From Anaerolineae bacterium (GTDB lineage Bacteria > Chloroflexota > Anaerolineae > B4-G1 > SLSP01), in assembly GCA_021107605.1 (NCBI GenBank), contig JAIOSN010000155.1:1-6399 (forward strand): 6,399 nt of DNA. The letters are read 5' to 3'. The first letter of the stretch is position 1, and each line of letters begins with the position of its first letter. Positions 1 to 5,086 of this stretch are shown here, piece by piece. The notes beneath the pieces were generated by a model. That model did not search any database. It worked only from the letters and a program-made list of their open reading frames with translations, and was not told where the DNA came from. The position numbers and the translations under genes are program-made.

Positions 1-328
1 GGAAATTCTCCACGCGATCAGATTTCTGCTCCCGTCTACGCCGTAATCCTAGCACCGTCGTGATTGTGGTGAGTAGCGCCGTGGTCAGTAAGTTAGTTCC
101 GCAGTTAGGATGTATAGCCAGTTCCGCACGCCCCTGCTGCAATGCCGCTAAGGCCTGCTGTACAGCGGGATAAACTTCTTCTATGGTGAGATTAGTGTAG
201 AGCGTAAACCCACGTGGGCCAGAAATTCCGACTGTCTGTGAACCGCTCTGGAGACGGCCTAACAAGTTGATAGTAGCGTGCTCCAGGGCATGGTTACGGC
301 GGATACGGCGTGCTAATTTGACTAACAT
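1..328 (-). CDS. DUF6391-like protein, 3' end outside the window (partial)
   Basis: The 109 visible codons begin MLVKLARRIRRNHALEHAT and include a GPRGF-TLYTNL stretch and the motif AIHPNCGTNLL (about residues 74-84), followed by a hydrophobic Leu/Thr-rich stretch (LLTTALLTTITTVLG) that could start a membrane segment, then a basic RRRRE run. The RRNHALEHATI opening and HPNCGTN motif are what I recall of DUF6391 proteins of Chloroflexota and Cyanobacteria, whose function is unknown. This assignment is from memory and could not be searched. The ATG at 326-328 has a good ribosome binding site (GGAAGAGGAG, 7 nt upstream). The gene starts 33 bp after the sortase stop and is probably co-transcribed with it. 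The C-terminus lies beyond position 1, so length and membrane topology cannot be judged. Confidence 0.72.
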   Translation of the reverse strand, partial: MLVKLARRIRRNHALEHATINLLGRLQSGSQTVGISGPRGFTLYTNLTIEEVYPAVQQALAALQQGRAELAIHPNCGTNLLTTALLTTITTVLGLRRRREQKSDRVENF

Positions 329-361
329 CTCTATTCTCCTCTTCCTGCGCTCAAATTTGGT

Positions 362-1153
362 TTAGCGGTTGGGTCTGGCGATAACAATTAGCCGGTAACG
401 GGTGCTGGCGTAGGGATGACAAGTTACCAACGTCACCCTTTCATCAGTGGTGGTTTGAATGTACTGCGCGTTTTCGCGGCGCACCTCCAGAGGCTGCCCA
501 CGTTCTTCCAAAATATAGATGTGAGCAACGTGATAAGGATAGGTTTCTTGATCTTCCCCTGTGAGCAGAATGTGTGCGCTCTCCTCCACTTGATAGAGGT
601 CGCGGAAGACCTCGCCCCGCGTCGTATTGTGCCCATTGAGCACCGTATTGCCAGACTCTCCCAGTAACGCCGAGCTATTATGCCACCCGACCGCCTCCCA
701 ATCAGGCACCACCCAGGTTATCTGGCCGGCTTCATCACTCCCTAGCTCTTCTTCTCTTACTGGAACGATGGGGGCTGCTAATCCGATAGAGGGAATACTG
801 ATATATTGGGGGATCGTCCCTGCTGGCGTGGGGGGGGGAACCGGAATGGTTGCGGTTGGCGGCAAGGGAGTGCTCGTCGCAGTAGGGACGGCAGGAGGGG
901 GAGGACTCTTCTCTGGCGTTGCCTGCACCGTCGCGGTAGCGGTGGGGCTGACCAGCGGCGCGTCTACTGGAGAAGTTCCGTTATCCCCCGTGTTACTCTC
1001 CTCAAAGGAAGGCGCCGCGGCGAGCTGCCGGGTTTTAAGCAGCGTGGCAAAATAAGGTTGAAAGGATGGATAGTTAAGCCCTATCCCCAATAAGAGCAGC
1101 GCTACCCCACTCCAGATGAAGATATTAGCAATTTTCCAGCTTCTCAACGTCAT
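362..1153 (-). CDS. Membrane-anchored sortase with Pro/Thr-rich stalk (class D/E-like)
   Basis: A 263-residue cysteine transpeptidase of the sortase family, which cleaves sorting signals of secreted proteins and joins them to a cell-surface nucleophile. Residues 1-9 are short and basic. Residues ~10-26 form one hydrophobic transmembrane helix with no cleavage signal, suggesting an N-in anchor. Residues ~50-112 are a low-complexity Pro/Thr/Ser/Ala stalk. The catalytic domain covers ~115-263. His175 in NGHNT, Cys245 in TLVTC and Arg254 in RYRLIV are the expected catalytic His-Cys-Arg set (Arg252 is the alternative arginine). The ATG at 1151-1153 follows a purine-rich GGGGGAAGAAGAG and lies just downstream of a good promoter. 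The stalk is encoded partly by a C9 run at 830-838. No sortase substrate is visible nearby. The exact class is uncertain; membership in the family is not. Confidence 0.93.
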   Translation of the reverse strand: MTLRSWKIANIFIWSGVALLLLGIGLNYPSFQPYFATLLKTRQLAAAPSFEESNTGDNGTSPVDAPLVSPTATATVQATPEKSPPPPAVPTATSTPLPPTATIPVPPPTPAGTIPQYISIPSIGLAAPIVPVREEELGSDEAGQITWVVPDWEAVGWHNSSALLGESGNTVLNGHNTTRGEVFRDLYQVEESAHILLTGEDQETYPYHVAHIYILEERGQPLEVRRENAQYIQTTTDERVTLVTCHPYASTRYRLIVIARPNR

Positions 1154-1176
1154 TTCTCTTCTTCCCCCTAAGGTGC

Positions 1177-1205
1177 ATTATATCTCATCTTGAGAGGGGC
1201 TTCAA
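1177..1205 (-). promoter_or_regulatory. Sigma-70 type promoter of the sortase gene
   Basis: Read on the minus strand, a perfect -10 box TATAAT (1177-1182) lies 17 bp downstream of a -35-like TTGAAG (1200-1205, 4 of 6 matches to TTGACA). The predicted start of transcription near 1170 leaves a leader of about 17 nt that contains the purine-rich ribosome binding site. It would separate the sortase/DUF6391 unit from the salvage genes upstream. No intrinsic terminator with a U-tract follows the hpt gene, so read-through is also possible. Confidence 0.7.
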
Positions 1206-1224
1206 ATGACATCGCTATCACTAT

Positions 1225-1255
1225 GCCGGTCACCGGCTTTCCAACTAGCCGTTGG
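1225..1255. repeat. Two small adjacent inverted repeats after the first hpt gene
   Basis: GCCGGT-C-ACCGGC (1225-1237) is a palindrome with a one-base centre. CCAAC-TAGCC-GTTGG (1241-1255) is a 5-bp stem with a 5-nt loop. They lie 17-47 bp past the hpt stop and upstream of the sortase promoter. Neither is followed by a U-run on the minus strand, so they are not a convincing intrinsic terminator. They could stabilise the 3' end of the salvage transcript or bind a protein. Confidence 0.35.
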
Positions 1256-1272
1256 CTGAGCAGACGTTCCCT

Positions 1273-1824
1273 CTAGTCTCCCTGGTACACTGCTGGCTTG
1301 AGCACTCCGATGAAGGGGAGGTTACGATATTGTTGATCGTAATCCAGCCCGTAGCCAATGACGAACTCGTTGGGTACCTCGAAGCCGCAAAAATCTATCG
1401 GCACTTCAATCTCGCGCCGGCTAGGTTTGTTGAGCAGGGCCACCACGCGCACACTCCGTGCGTGGCGCGCCTCGAAACGCTCCAGGATACAGCTCAACGT
1501 GATACCAGAATCCACGATATCCTCGACGATGATCACGTTGCGATCTTTGATGCTTTCACCCACATCTAGCAGAAACCGCACATCACCGCTGCTGGCCGTC
1601 CCCGCGCCGTAACTGGAAGTTTCGATGAAATCAAGCTCATGTCGAAAATCCAGGTAGCGTACCAAATCGGCCAAAAACATGAAAGCCCCCTTGAGATTGC
1701 AGATCAACAAGGGGAGATCTGCGTCGCTGTACAGCGCGTTCATCTCATTGGCGACTTCTTGCACGCGTTTTTGGATGGTCTCTTTTGAATAAAGTATCTT
1801 CTCCACATCATCGTACATTGACAT
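1273..1824 (-). CDS. hpt: Hypoxanthine phosphoribosyltransferase (first of two paralogues)
   Basis: A 183-residue purine phosphoribosyltransferase that converts hypoxanthine and/or guanine plus PRPP to the nucleotide plus pyrophosphate in the cytosol. Length matches the bacterial HPRT family. Visible features are the pyrophosphate loop LKGA (44-47), the flexible-loop SSYG motif (70-73), the PRPP loop VIIVEDIVDSGITL (97-110) with acidic Glu101-Asp102 and general-base candidate Asp105, Lys133 in NKP for the purine O6, and Phe154 in NEFVIGYGLDY for stacking on the base. The start is the ATG at 1822-1824 with AGGAG 7 nt upstream; a second in-frame ATG follows two codons later. It lies 62 bp after the stop of a second HPRT gene and probably shares its transcript. 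Sequence and loop motifs are close to classical HPRT, so this copy is the likelier standard enzyme. Confidence 0.95.
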   Translation of the reverse strand: MSMYDDVEKILYSKETIQKRVQEVANEMNALYSDADLPLLICNLKGAFMFLADLVRYLDFRHELDFIETSSYGAGTASSGDVRFLLDVGESIKDRNVIIVEDIVDSGITLSCILERFEARHARSVRVVALLNKPSRREIEVPIDFCGFEVPNEFVIGYGLDYDQQYRNLPFIGVLKPAVYQGD

Positions 1825-1886
1825 AATTTATCTCCTGCTCTGAGTAAAGTTGTGAAAGCGACCTGTGGTCAACCTTCTATTCTCAT

Positions 1887-2450
1887 TTACTCTTGATATA
1901 CACTGGATTTTAGTTCCCCGATGTAGGGCAATGTGCGGAAACGGTCGGCGAAATCCAACCCATAGCCCACGACCCAGACGTCAGGTATCTCAAAACCTAA
2001 ATAATCGACTTTGACCTCTACCTCGTGACGCGCGGGCTTGTTGAGTAAAGCGCAAGTGCGCAACGAGGCAGGATTCCGAGCCTGGAAGAGTCGCTGAAGA
2101 TATGCGAGGGTGTAGCCGGTGTCAGCAATATCTTCCACAATTAGCACATGACAGCCAGCCATATCGGCGCGGGTATCCATGATTAATCGCACCGTGCCGG
2201 CTCTTGCAACGGCGCCCTGGTAACTGGAGAGAGCCATAAAATCTACCCGGTGGGGGACAGTCACCCGGCGCGTTAGATCTGCCATGAAGATGAAGGCGCC
2301 CTTCAATACTCCTACCAGAATAAAATCCTCGTTGCGAACGCCAGCGTAATCGATGCTGATTTGGTCAGCTAATTCCTGAACGCGCTGCATGATAGTCTCT
2401 TCAGTTAACAACACACGCTCTATTGAGTGAGGTAATAATACCTTAAGCAT
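1887..2450 (-). CDS. Divergent hypoxanthine/purine phosphoribosyltransferase paralogue
   Basis: A 187-residue protein of the HPRT family in tandem with the other copy. It has LKGA (49-52), the PRPP loop VLIVEDIADTGYTL (102-115) with Glu106-Asp107 and Asp110, and Lys138 in NKP. It differs where specificity is set: the flexible loop reads SSYQG instead of SSYGxGT, and the base-stacking position is Trp159 (DVWVVGYGLDF) instead of Phe. It is therefore probably active, but may prefer another 6-oxopurine; this is inference. I chose the ATG at 2448-2450 rather than an upstream in-frame ATG at 2519. It has AAGGGAG about 6 nt upstream, gives a family-typical length, and overlaps the tdk stop by only 8 bp, typical of translational coupling. 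Confidence 0.92.
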   Translation of the reverse strand: MLKVLLPHSIERVLLTEETIMQRVQELADQISIDYAGVRNEDFILVGVLKGAFIFMADLTRRVTVPHRVDFMALSSYQGAVARAGTVRLIMDTRADMAGCHVLIVEDIADTGYTLAYLQRLFQARNPASLRTCALLNKPARHEVEVKVDYLGFEIPDVWVVGYGLDFADRFRTLPYIGELKSSVYQE

Positions 2451-3054
2451 TCTCTTTCTCCCTTCGTTGATCTGCCCGGTGGCGGGGAACGCGATGACAA
2501 CCTCGACAACGTGCTTCATAGACTTCTGCAGCCCCTACTAGCACGATAGGATCGTCGTAGGCTGCCGATGCACCATTGATCAACCGTTGCGAGCGACTGG
2601 CCGGGCCGCCACAAACCATGCAGATCGCTTGCAGCTTGCGCACGTGTTCCGCGATAGCCAGCAGTTGGGGGAGCGGTCCGAACGGTTCGCCACGAAAATC
2701 TGTGTCCAGGCCGGCGCAGATAACACGTTTGCCTTGACTGGCGAGCTCGCTGCACAATGTCACGATCCCCGCATCAAAGAATTGCACCTCATCAATGGCG
2801 ATAAGGTCGGCTGCGGGATCAAGGTGTTGCCGCAACTCCGCGCTATCCTGCACCGGGATGGCAGCTGCTTGTAGCCCGTTATGCGAAGCGATCGCGCTCT
2901 GACTGTAACGCTGGTCAAGGGCCGGCTTAAAGACCTGGATCTTCAGGTGAGCGATTTGAGCGCGACGCAGACGGCGGATCAGTTCCTCGGTTTTACCGCT
3001 GAACATGCTGCCACAGATGACCTCTATCCAACCACCACTAGGTTTACCATACAT
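2443..3054 (-). CDS. tdk: Thymidine kinase, type II (zinc-containing)
   Basis: A 203-residue enzyme that phosphorylates thymidine with ATP in pyrimidine salvage. Visible features are the P-loop GSMFSGKT (15-22), the DEVQFFD motif (88-94) with Glu89 as probable catalytic base, GLDTDFRGEPF (115-125), and the lasso/substrate segment YDDPIVLVGAAEVYEARC (166-183). Cys145, Cys148, Cys183 and Cys186 form the two CxxC pairs of the structural zinc site. I start it at the ATG at 3052-3054: a GAGGAG lies about 8 nt upstream and the sequence MYGKPSGGWIEVICGSM matches the usual N-terminus. An in-frame ATG 14 codons upstream would add an atypical extension. It opens the tdk-hpt-hpt salvage cluster and overlaps the next gene by 8 bp. 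Confidence 0.95.
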   Translation of the reverse strand: MYGKPSGGWIEVICGSMFSGKTEELIRRLRRAQIAHLKIQVFKPALDQRYSQSAIASHNGLQAAAIPVQDSAELRQHLDPAADLIAIDEVQFFDAGIVTLCSELASQGKRVICAGLDTDFRGEPFGPLPQLLAIAEHVRKLQAICMVCGGPASRSQRLINGASAAYDDPIVLVGAAEVYEARCRGCHRVPRHRADQRREKENA

Positions 3055-3076
3055 ACATAGCTCTCCTCTGAAAATA

Positions 3077-3111
3077 AGTCTAAAGTTGCAAGTCAAAGGT
3101 CTAAAGTCTGC
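3077..3111. repeat. Degenerate heptamer array upstream of tdk
   Basis: Five consecutive 7-bp units fill this stretch: AGTCTAA, AGTTGCA, AGTCAAA, GGTCTAA and AGTCTGC. On the minus strand the units read like TTAGACT, sharing the core TAGAC with the array at 4464-4504. It lies in the 5' leader or promoter region of tdk, 22 bp before the start codon. I see no convincing -35/-10 pair for tdk in 3055-3216: a TTGACT exists inside the array, but no -10 box lies at correct spacing. The rest of the gap holds only small hairpins near 3166-3190. Confidence 0.6.
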
Positions 3112-3216
3112 TTCAAGACCGAGGTGTTTGCGTTAGTGAAGTATTTTCATTATTGTTGGTGTGGAATCCCACATGGGGACTCCTGGGAGTAAAGGAGGAG
3201 AATGCGAGAGGGAAAT

Positions 3217-3254
3217 AAAAAAAACGGGGCAGGGAGGATTACCTCCCCGCCCCG
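3217..3254 (-). terminator. Intrinsic terminator of the rplU-rpmA-rpmE operon
   Basis: On the minus strand a 13-bp GC-rich stem (3242-3254 with 3225-3237; one G-U wobble) with a 4-nt loop is followed directly by eight T residues (3224-3217). It begins 11 bp after the rpmE stop codon. This is a textbook rho-independent terminator and separates the ribosomal-protein operon from tdk. Confidence 0.96.
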
Positions 3255-3265
3255 CGTAGTTGCGG

Positions 3266-3745
3266 TTACGCGCTTTCTTCTGCTGGCTCATCGCCTGGCA
3301 AAATATAACCTTTGGCGCGCAATGACTTTTTCAAGTTAGCCAAATATTTCAGGCCAAAACCGCGAATATCGGTTAGCCCTTCTTCACCATCTGTTTGCAG
3401 CAACTTCAAAACGTCCCCAACTTTTTTGAGTCCTGCTTCCACCAGCAAATTCTCTATGCGCGTCCCCAACTCCAATTCAGCAAGAGCTAGTTCCGGCGAT
3501 GTGAGCTCGTCCGCACGTCGTTGAGTTTCCTGTTGAATATTCTCACGCGCCTTAAGCCGGCGCATGAAGCGATCAACCTGGCCCTCAGTATCTACAATAC
3601 GTTGCTCGCCAGTGAAGAACGGATGACAATTTGAGCAGATATTAACACGAATCTCTGGCTCAGTAGCGCCAACCGTCCATTCGCTACCGCAAGCACAACA
3701 AATCTTGGCTGCTGGATACCATTTAGGATGGATGTTAGGCTTCAT
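3266..3745 (-). CDS. rpmE: Ribosomal protein bL31 fused to an RNA polymerase alpha-CTD-like domain
   Basis: A 159-residue protein, about twice the usual 66-70 residues of bL31. Residues 1-65 are a full bL31: HPKW start, Cys17/Cys19 and Cys37/Cys40 as the zinc ribbon (Cys16 is extra), CSNCHPFFTGEQR and TEGQVDRF. Residues ~66-83 are charged and probably helical. Residues ~84-151 align with the alpha-CTD of RNA polymerase: ELELGTRIEN (90-99) matches the DLELTVRSAN of E. coli alpha, VGDVLKL (109-115) matches IGDLVQR, and RGFGLKYLANLKKSLRAKGYIL (128-149, given here for position) matches the second hairpin. Arg96, Asn99, Gly131 and Lys133 sit at E. coli R265, N268, G296 and K298. The ATG overlaps the rpmA stop as ATGA and has AAGGAG 7 nt upstream. 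The frame is open throughout, so this is one gene. The function of the extension is unknown; binding DNA, rRNA or polymerase is inference. Confidence 0.93.
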   Translation of the reverse strand: MKPNIHPKWYPAAKICCACGSEWTVGATEPEIRVNICSNCHPFFTGEQRIVDTEGQVDRFMRRLKARENIQQETQRRADELTSPELALAELELGTRIENLLVEAGLKKVGDVLKLLQTDGEEGLTDIRGFGLKYLANLKKSLRAKGYILPGDEPAEESA

Positions 3746-3999
3746 ACAGCTGCTCCTTCAAGTCTGATGTTCACGCGCTTGCGTCCGTGGGTAACATCAT
3801 ATTTGACAATACCATCAGATAACGCGAAGAGGGTGTAATCTTTGCCCATGCCTACGTTCTGGCCGGGCTTAATACGCATTCCGACCTGTCGGACCAGAAT
3901 ATGACCTGTTCGTACCCGTTCCCCGCCATATTTCTTAATGCCACGGCGTTTGGCATTGCTATCTCGTCCATTGACGCCGGTCATTTTTTTGCGTCCCAT
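3742..3999 (-). CDS. rpmA: 50S ribosomal protein bL27
   Basis: An 85-residue large-subunit protein whose N-terminus reaches the peptidyl transferase centre. Diagnostic motifs are NGRDSNAKRRGIKKYGGE (10-27), ILVRQVGMRIKPGQNVGMGKD (34-54; position given), YTLFALSDGIVKYD (55-68) and a basic C-terminal strand. The N-terminal arm MGRKKMTGV is about two residues shorter than the common MAHKKGGGSS form and lacks the glycine run. An A7 run (minus strand, 3984-3990) encodes part of it. The ATG at 3997-3999 follows the rplU TAG stop with no gap and has GGAGG 5 nt upstream inside the rplU end. It overlaps rpmE by 4 bp. Both junctions imply coupled translation. Confidence 0.97.
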   Translation of the reverse strand: MGRKKMTGVNGRDSNAKRRGIKKYGGERVRTGHILVRQVGMRIKPGQNVGMGKDYTLFALSDGIVKYDVTHGRKRVNIRLEGAAV

Positions 4000-4323
4000 C
4001 TATGCCTCCGTTCCTTTCACGATCTCATCGACGCGCAGACGCATATAGGTCTGCCGGTGTCCTTTGCGCCGACGGTAATTTTTACGAGCGTGATGTTTTA
4101 GGATTCTGATTTTGGGGCCACGTACTTCTTCCATAATGGTCGCGTGGACCTTAGCCCCTGATACGGTGGGTTGTCCAACCAAAATCTCCTCTCCATCAGC
4201 GATCAGATAAACTTCATCAATCTCTACTTGTGTGCCCACTGGATCAGAGAGCTTTTCCACAATAAGATCATGGTTAACTCTTGCTTTATATTGATGCGTG
4301 CCTGATTTTACGACTGCGTACAC
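4000..4323 (-). CDS. rplU: 50S ribosomal protein bL21, GTG start
   Basis: A 107-residue large-subunit protein that binds 23S rRNA. It starts (M)YAVVKSGTHQYKARVNHDL, carries KIRILKHHARKNYRRRK (71-87) and ends in a GHRQTYMRLRVDEI segment (88-101), the bL21 signature. I chose the GTG at 4321-4323: GGGGAGG (4331-4337) lies 7 nt upstream and the length fits the family. The in-frame ATG at 4416 would put the promoter inside the reading frame and is rejected. First gene of the rplU-rpmA-rpmE operon. The gene usually next in this operon, obg, is absent; rpmE takes its place. Confidence 0.96.
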   Translation of the reverse strand: MYAVVKSGTHQYKARVNHDLIVEKLSDPVGTQVEIDEVYLIADGEEILVGQPTVSGAKVHATIMEEVRGPKIRILKHHARKNYRRRKGHRQTYMRLRVDEIVKGTEA

Positions 4324-4355
4324 GATACCGCCTCCCCAAGATACACAATAAGAAA

Positions 4356-4374
4356 CCGAACCATGAGGGTTCGG
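4356..4374 (-). promoter_or_regulatory. Stem-loop in the rplU leader
   Basis: A perfect 7-bp stem (CCGAACC / GGTTCGG) with a 5-nt loop lies in the ~55-nt leader of the operon, only a few nucleotides from the predicted 5' end and about 19 bp before the ribosome binding site. A TTTCTTATT stretch follows it. It could stabilise the mRNA 5' end, act as a weak attenuator, or be an autogenous bL21-binding leader like those known upstream of rplU in Bacillota. The sequence alone does not decide. Confidence 0.55.
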
Positions 4375-4384
4375 CCACTTTGCA

Positions 4385-4412
4385 ATTATAGCGTCCTGCT
4401 GAAAATTGTCAA
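4385..4412 (-). promoter_or_regulatory. Consensus sigma-70 promoter of the ribosomal-protein operon
   Basis: On the minus strand a perfect TTGACA (4407-4412) and a perfect TATAAT (4385-4390) are separated by 16 bp. Transcription should start near 4378, giving a leader of about 55 nt to the rplU GTG. The region just upstream of the -35 is not A/T-rich, so no UP element is apparent. Confidence 0.92.
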
Positions 4413-4435
4413 CCACTGCGAGAAAGCGAGGGGCC

Positions 4436-4504
4436 GGTGATTAGTGACCAGGGATTAGGAGGGGGAGACAGGAGACAGTAGACGTAGACGGTAGACAGTA
4501 GACA
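4436..4504. repeat. Heptamer tandem repeat array, GTAGACA type
   Basis: Period-7 sequence runs almost without break. Degenerate units GGTGATT, AGTGACC, AGGGATT and AGGAGGG (4436-4463) lead into GGAGACA twice (4464-4477), a 6-bp GTAGAC, then GTAGACG and GTAGACA twice (4484-4504). No reading frame or ribosome binding site belongs to it. It lies between the Mut7-C gene and the rplU promoter. Confidence 0.8.
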
Positions 4505-4538
4505 GGTGGTCAGCAGAAGACGAGGGAATGGTGCTTAG

Positions 4539-4585
4539 GGCGATGGTGGATGATTTTCCATTCACCATTCGCCATTCATCATTCT
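4539..4585. repeat. CCATTCA heptamer array and fold-back next to the Mut7-C stop
   Basis: Four 7-bp units, CCATTCA, CCATTCG, CCATTCA and TCATTCT (4558-4585), abut the stop codon of the RNase-like gene. GGCGATGGT (4539-4547) can pair with ACCATTCGCC (4564-4573) with one bulged base, giving a 9-bp stem. No U-tract follows on the minus strand, so it is not a standard terminator, although it sits where one would be expected. Confidence 0.7.
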
Positions 4586-5062
4586 CTATTTTATCTTTCG
4601 CACGCGCTCCAGGCGTTGCTGGATACCATCCCAATGTGTGCCGGGCCAGGTGATCCTCTGGCAGGTGGGGCATTGGTGAAATTCCGTCTGTGTTTGGGCA
4701 ACGTAAGTTGGTACTTGACCGCGCGCCTCCGCGACCGTGAGCTCCCGCAAAGGGCTGTTGCACTCCATGCAGCGCGGTCTGGCCGGTTCCAGCGGTGCTC
4801 CGATCGCTCGCAGCACCTGGCCGAGTTGTTCTTCCAACACCTCAGAGGAGATCAGCAATGTATCCAAACCACGTCGCTCTGCCAGCTCATGATCGCGGGT
4901 GAGCAGGAGTCGCTCTTCACAGCGTGCGCGGTGGGCGAGTAGTGCATCATCCGCCTGGAGGTAGAGGGTATCGTAACCCAGCAAGCGTAACCAACGGGCT
5001 AGTTTGCCCAACATGGCGTCAGCCAAGAGGCGCGGCGCGGCCGGGGCAGTCAGCTGATTCAT
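4586..5062 (-). CDS. Mut7-C RNase domain protein (PIN-like, zinc knuckle)
   Basis: A 158-residue protein matching the Mut7-C family: a PIN-like nuclease fold followed by a zinc-binding module. RLLADAMLGKLARWLRLLGYDT (11-32; position given) contains acidic Asp15, QADDALLAHRA (36-46) contributes Asp38/Asp39, and LLTRDHELAERR (53-64) contributes Asp57; these are the likely metal-binding acids. Cys98/Cys101 and Cys131/Cys134 form two CxxC pairs, and the family-typical TWPGTHW ending of the domain is at 138-144. The ATG at 5060-5062 is the first start after an in-frame TAG; the nearest purine run (GGGGGAT) is about 13 nt away, so the start is only moderately sure. It follows the kinase-like gene by 24 bp. 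The substrate is unknown; RNase activity is inferred from the family. Confidence 0.87.
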   Translation of the reverse strand: MNQLTAPAAPRLLADAMLGKLARWLRLLGYDTLYLQADDALLAHRARCEERLLLTRDHELAERRGLDTLLISSEVLEEQLGQVLRAIGAPLEPARPRCMECNSPLRELTVAEARGQVPTYVAQTQTEFHQCPTCQRITWPGTHWDGIQQRLERVRKIK

Positions 5063-5086
5063 GGTCGGCGTCTATCCCCCGGTTTG

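Noticed and set aside
627..1093. Long plus-strand open frames opposite the sortase gene
   Set aside because: They are antisense shadows of the Pro/Thr-rich stalk, are glycine/alanine/arginine-rich and match no family I know.
1225..1255. Intrinsic terminator after the first hpt gene
   Set aside because: The stems are short and no U-tract follows on the minus strand.
2451..2519. ATG at 2519 as the start of the divergent HPRT
   Set aside because: It would overlap tdk by 77 bp and add 23 atypical residues. The ATG at 2450 has a clear ribosome binding site.
3055..3096. ATG at 3096 as the tdk start
   Set aside because: It would bury the GAGGAG ribosome binding site of the family-typical start at 3054 within the coding sequence and give an unusual N-terminus.
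4324..4416. ATG at 4416 as the rplU start (138-residue form)
   Set aside because: The added codons contain the consensus -10 box and the leader hairpin. The GTG at 4323 has a good ribosome binding site and gives the normal length.
4436..4585. CRISPR array
   Set aside because: Units are 7 bp with no unique spacers between them, and there are no cas genes.
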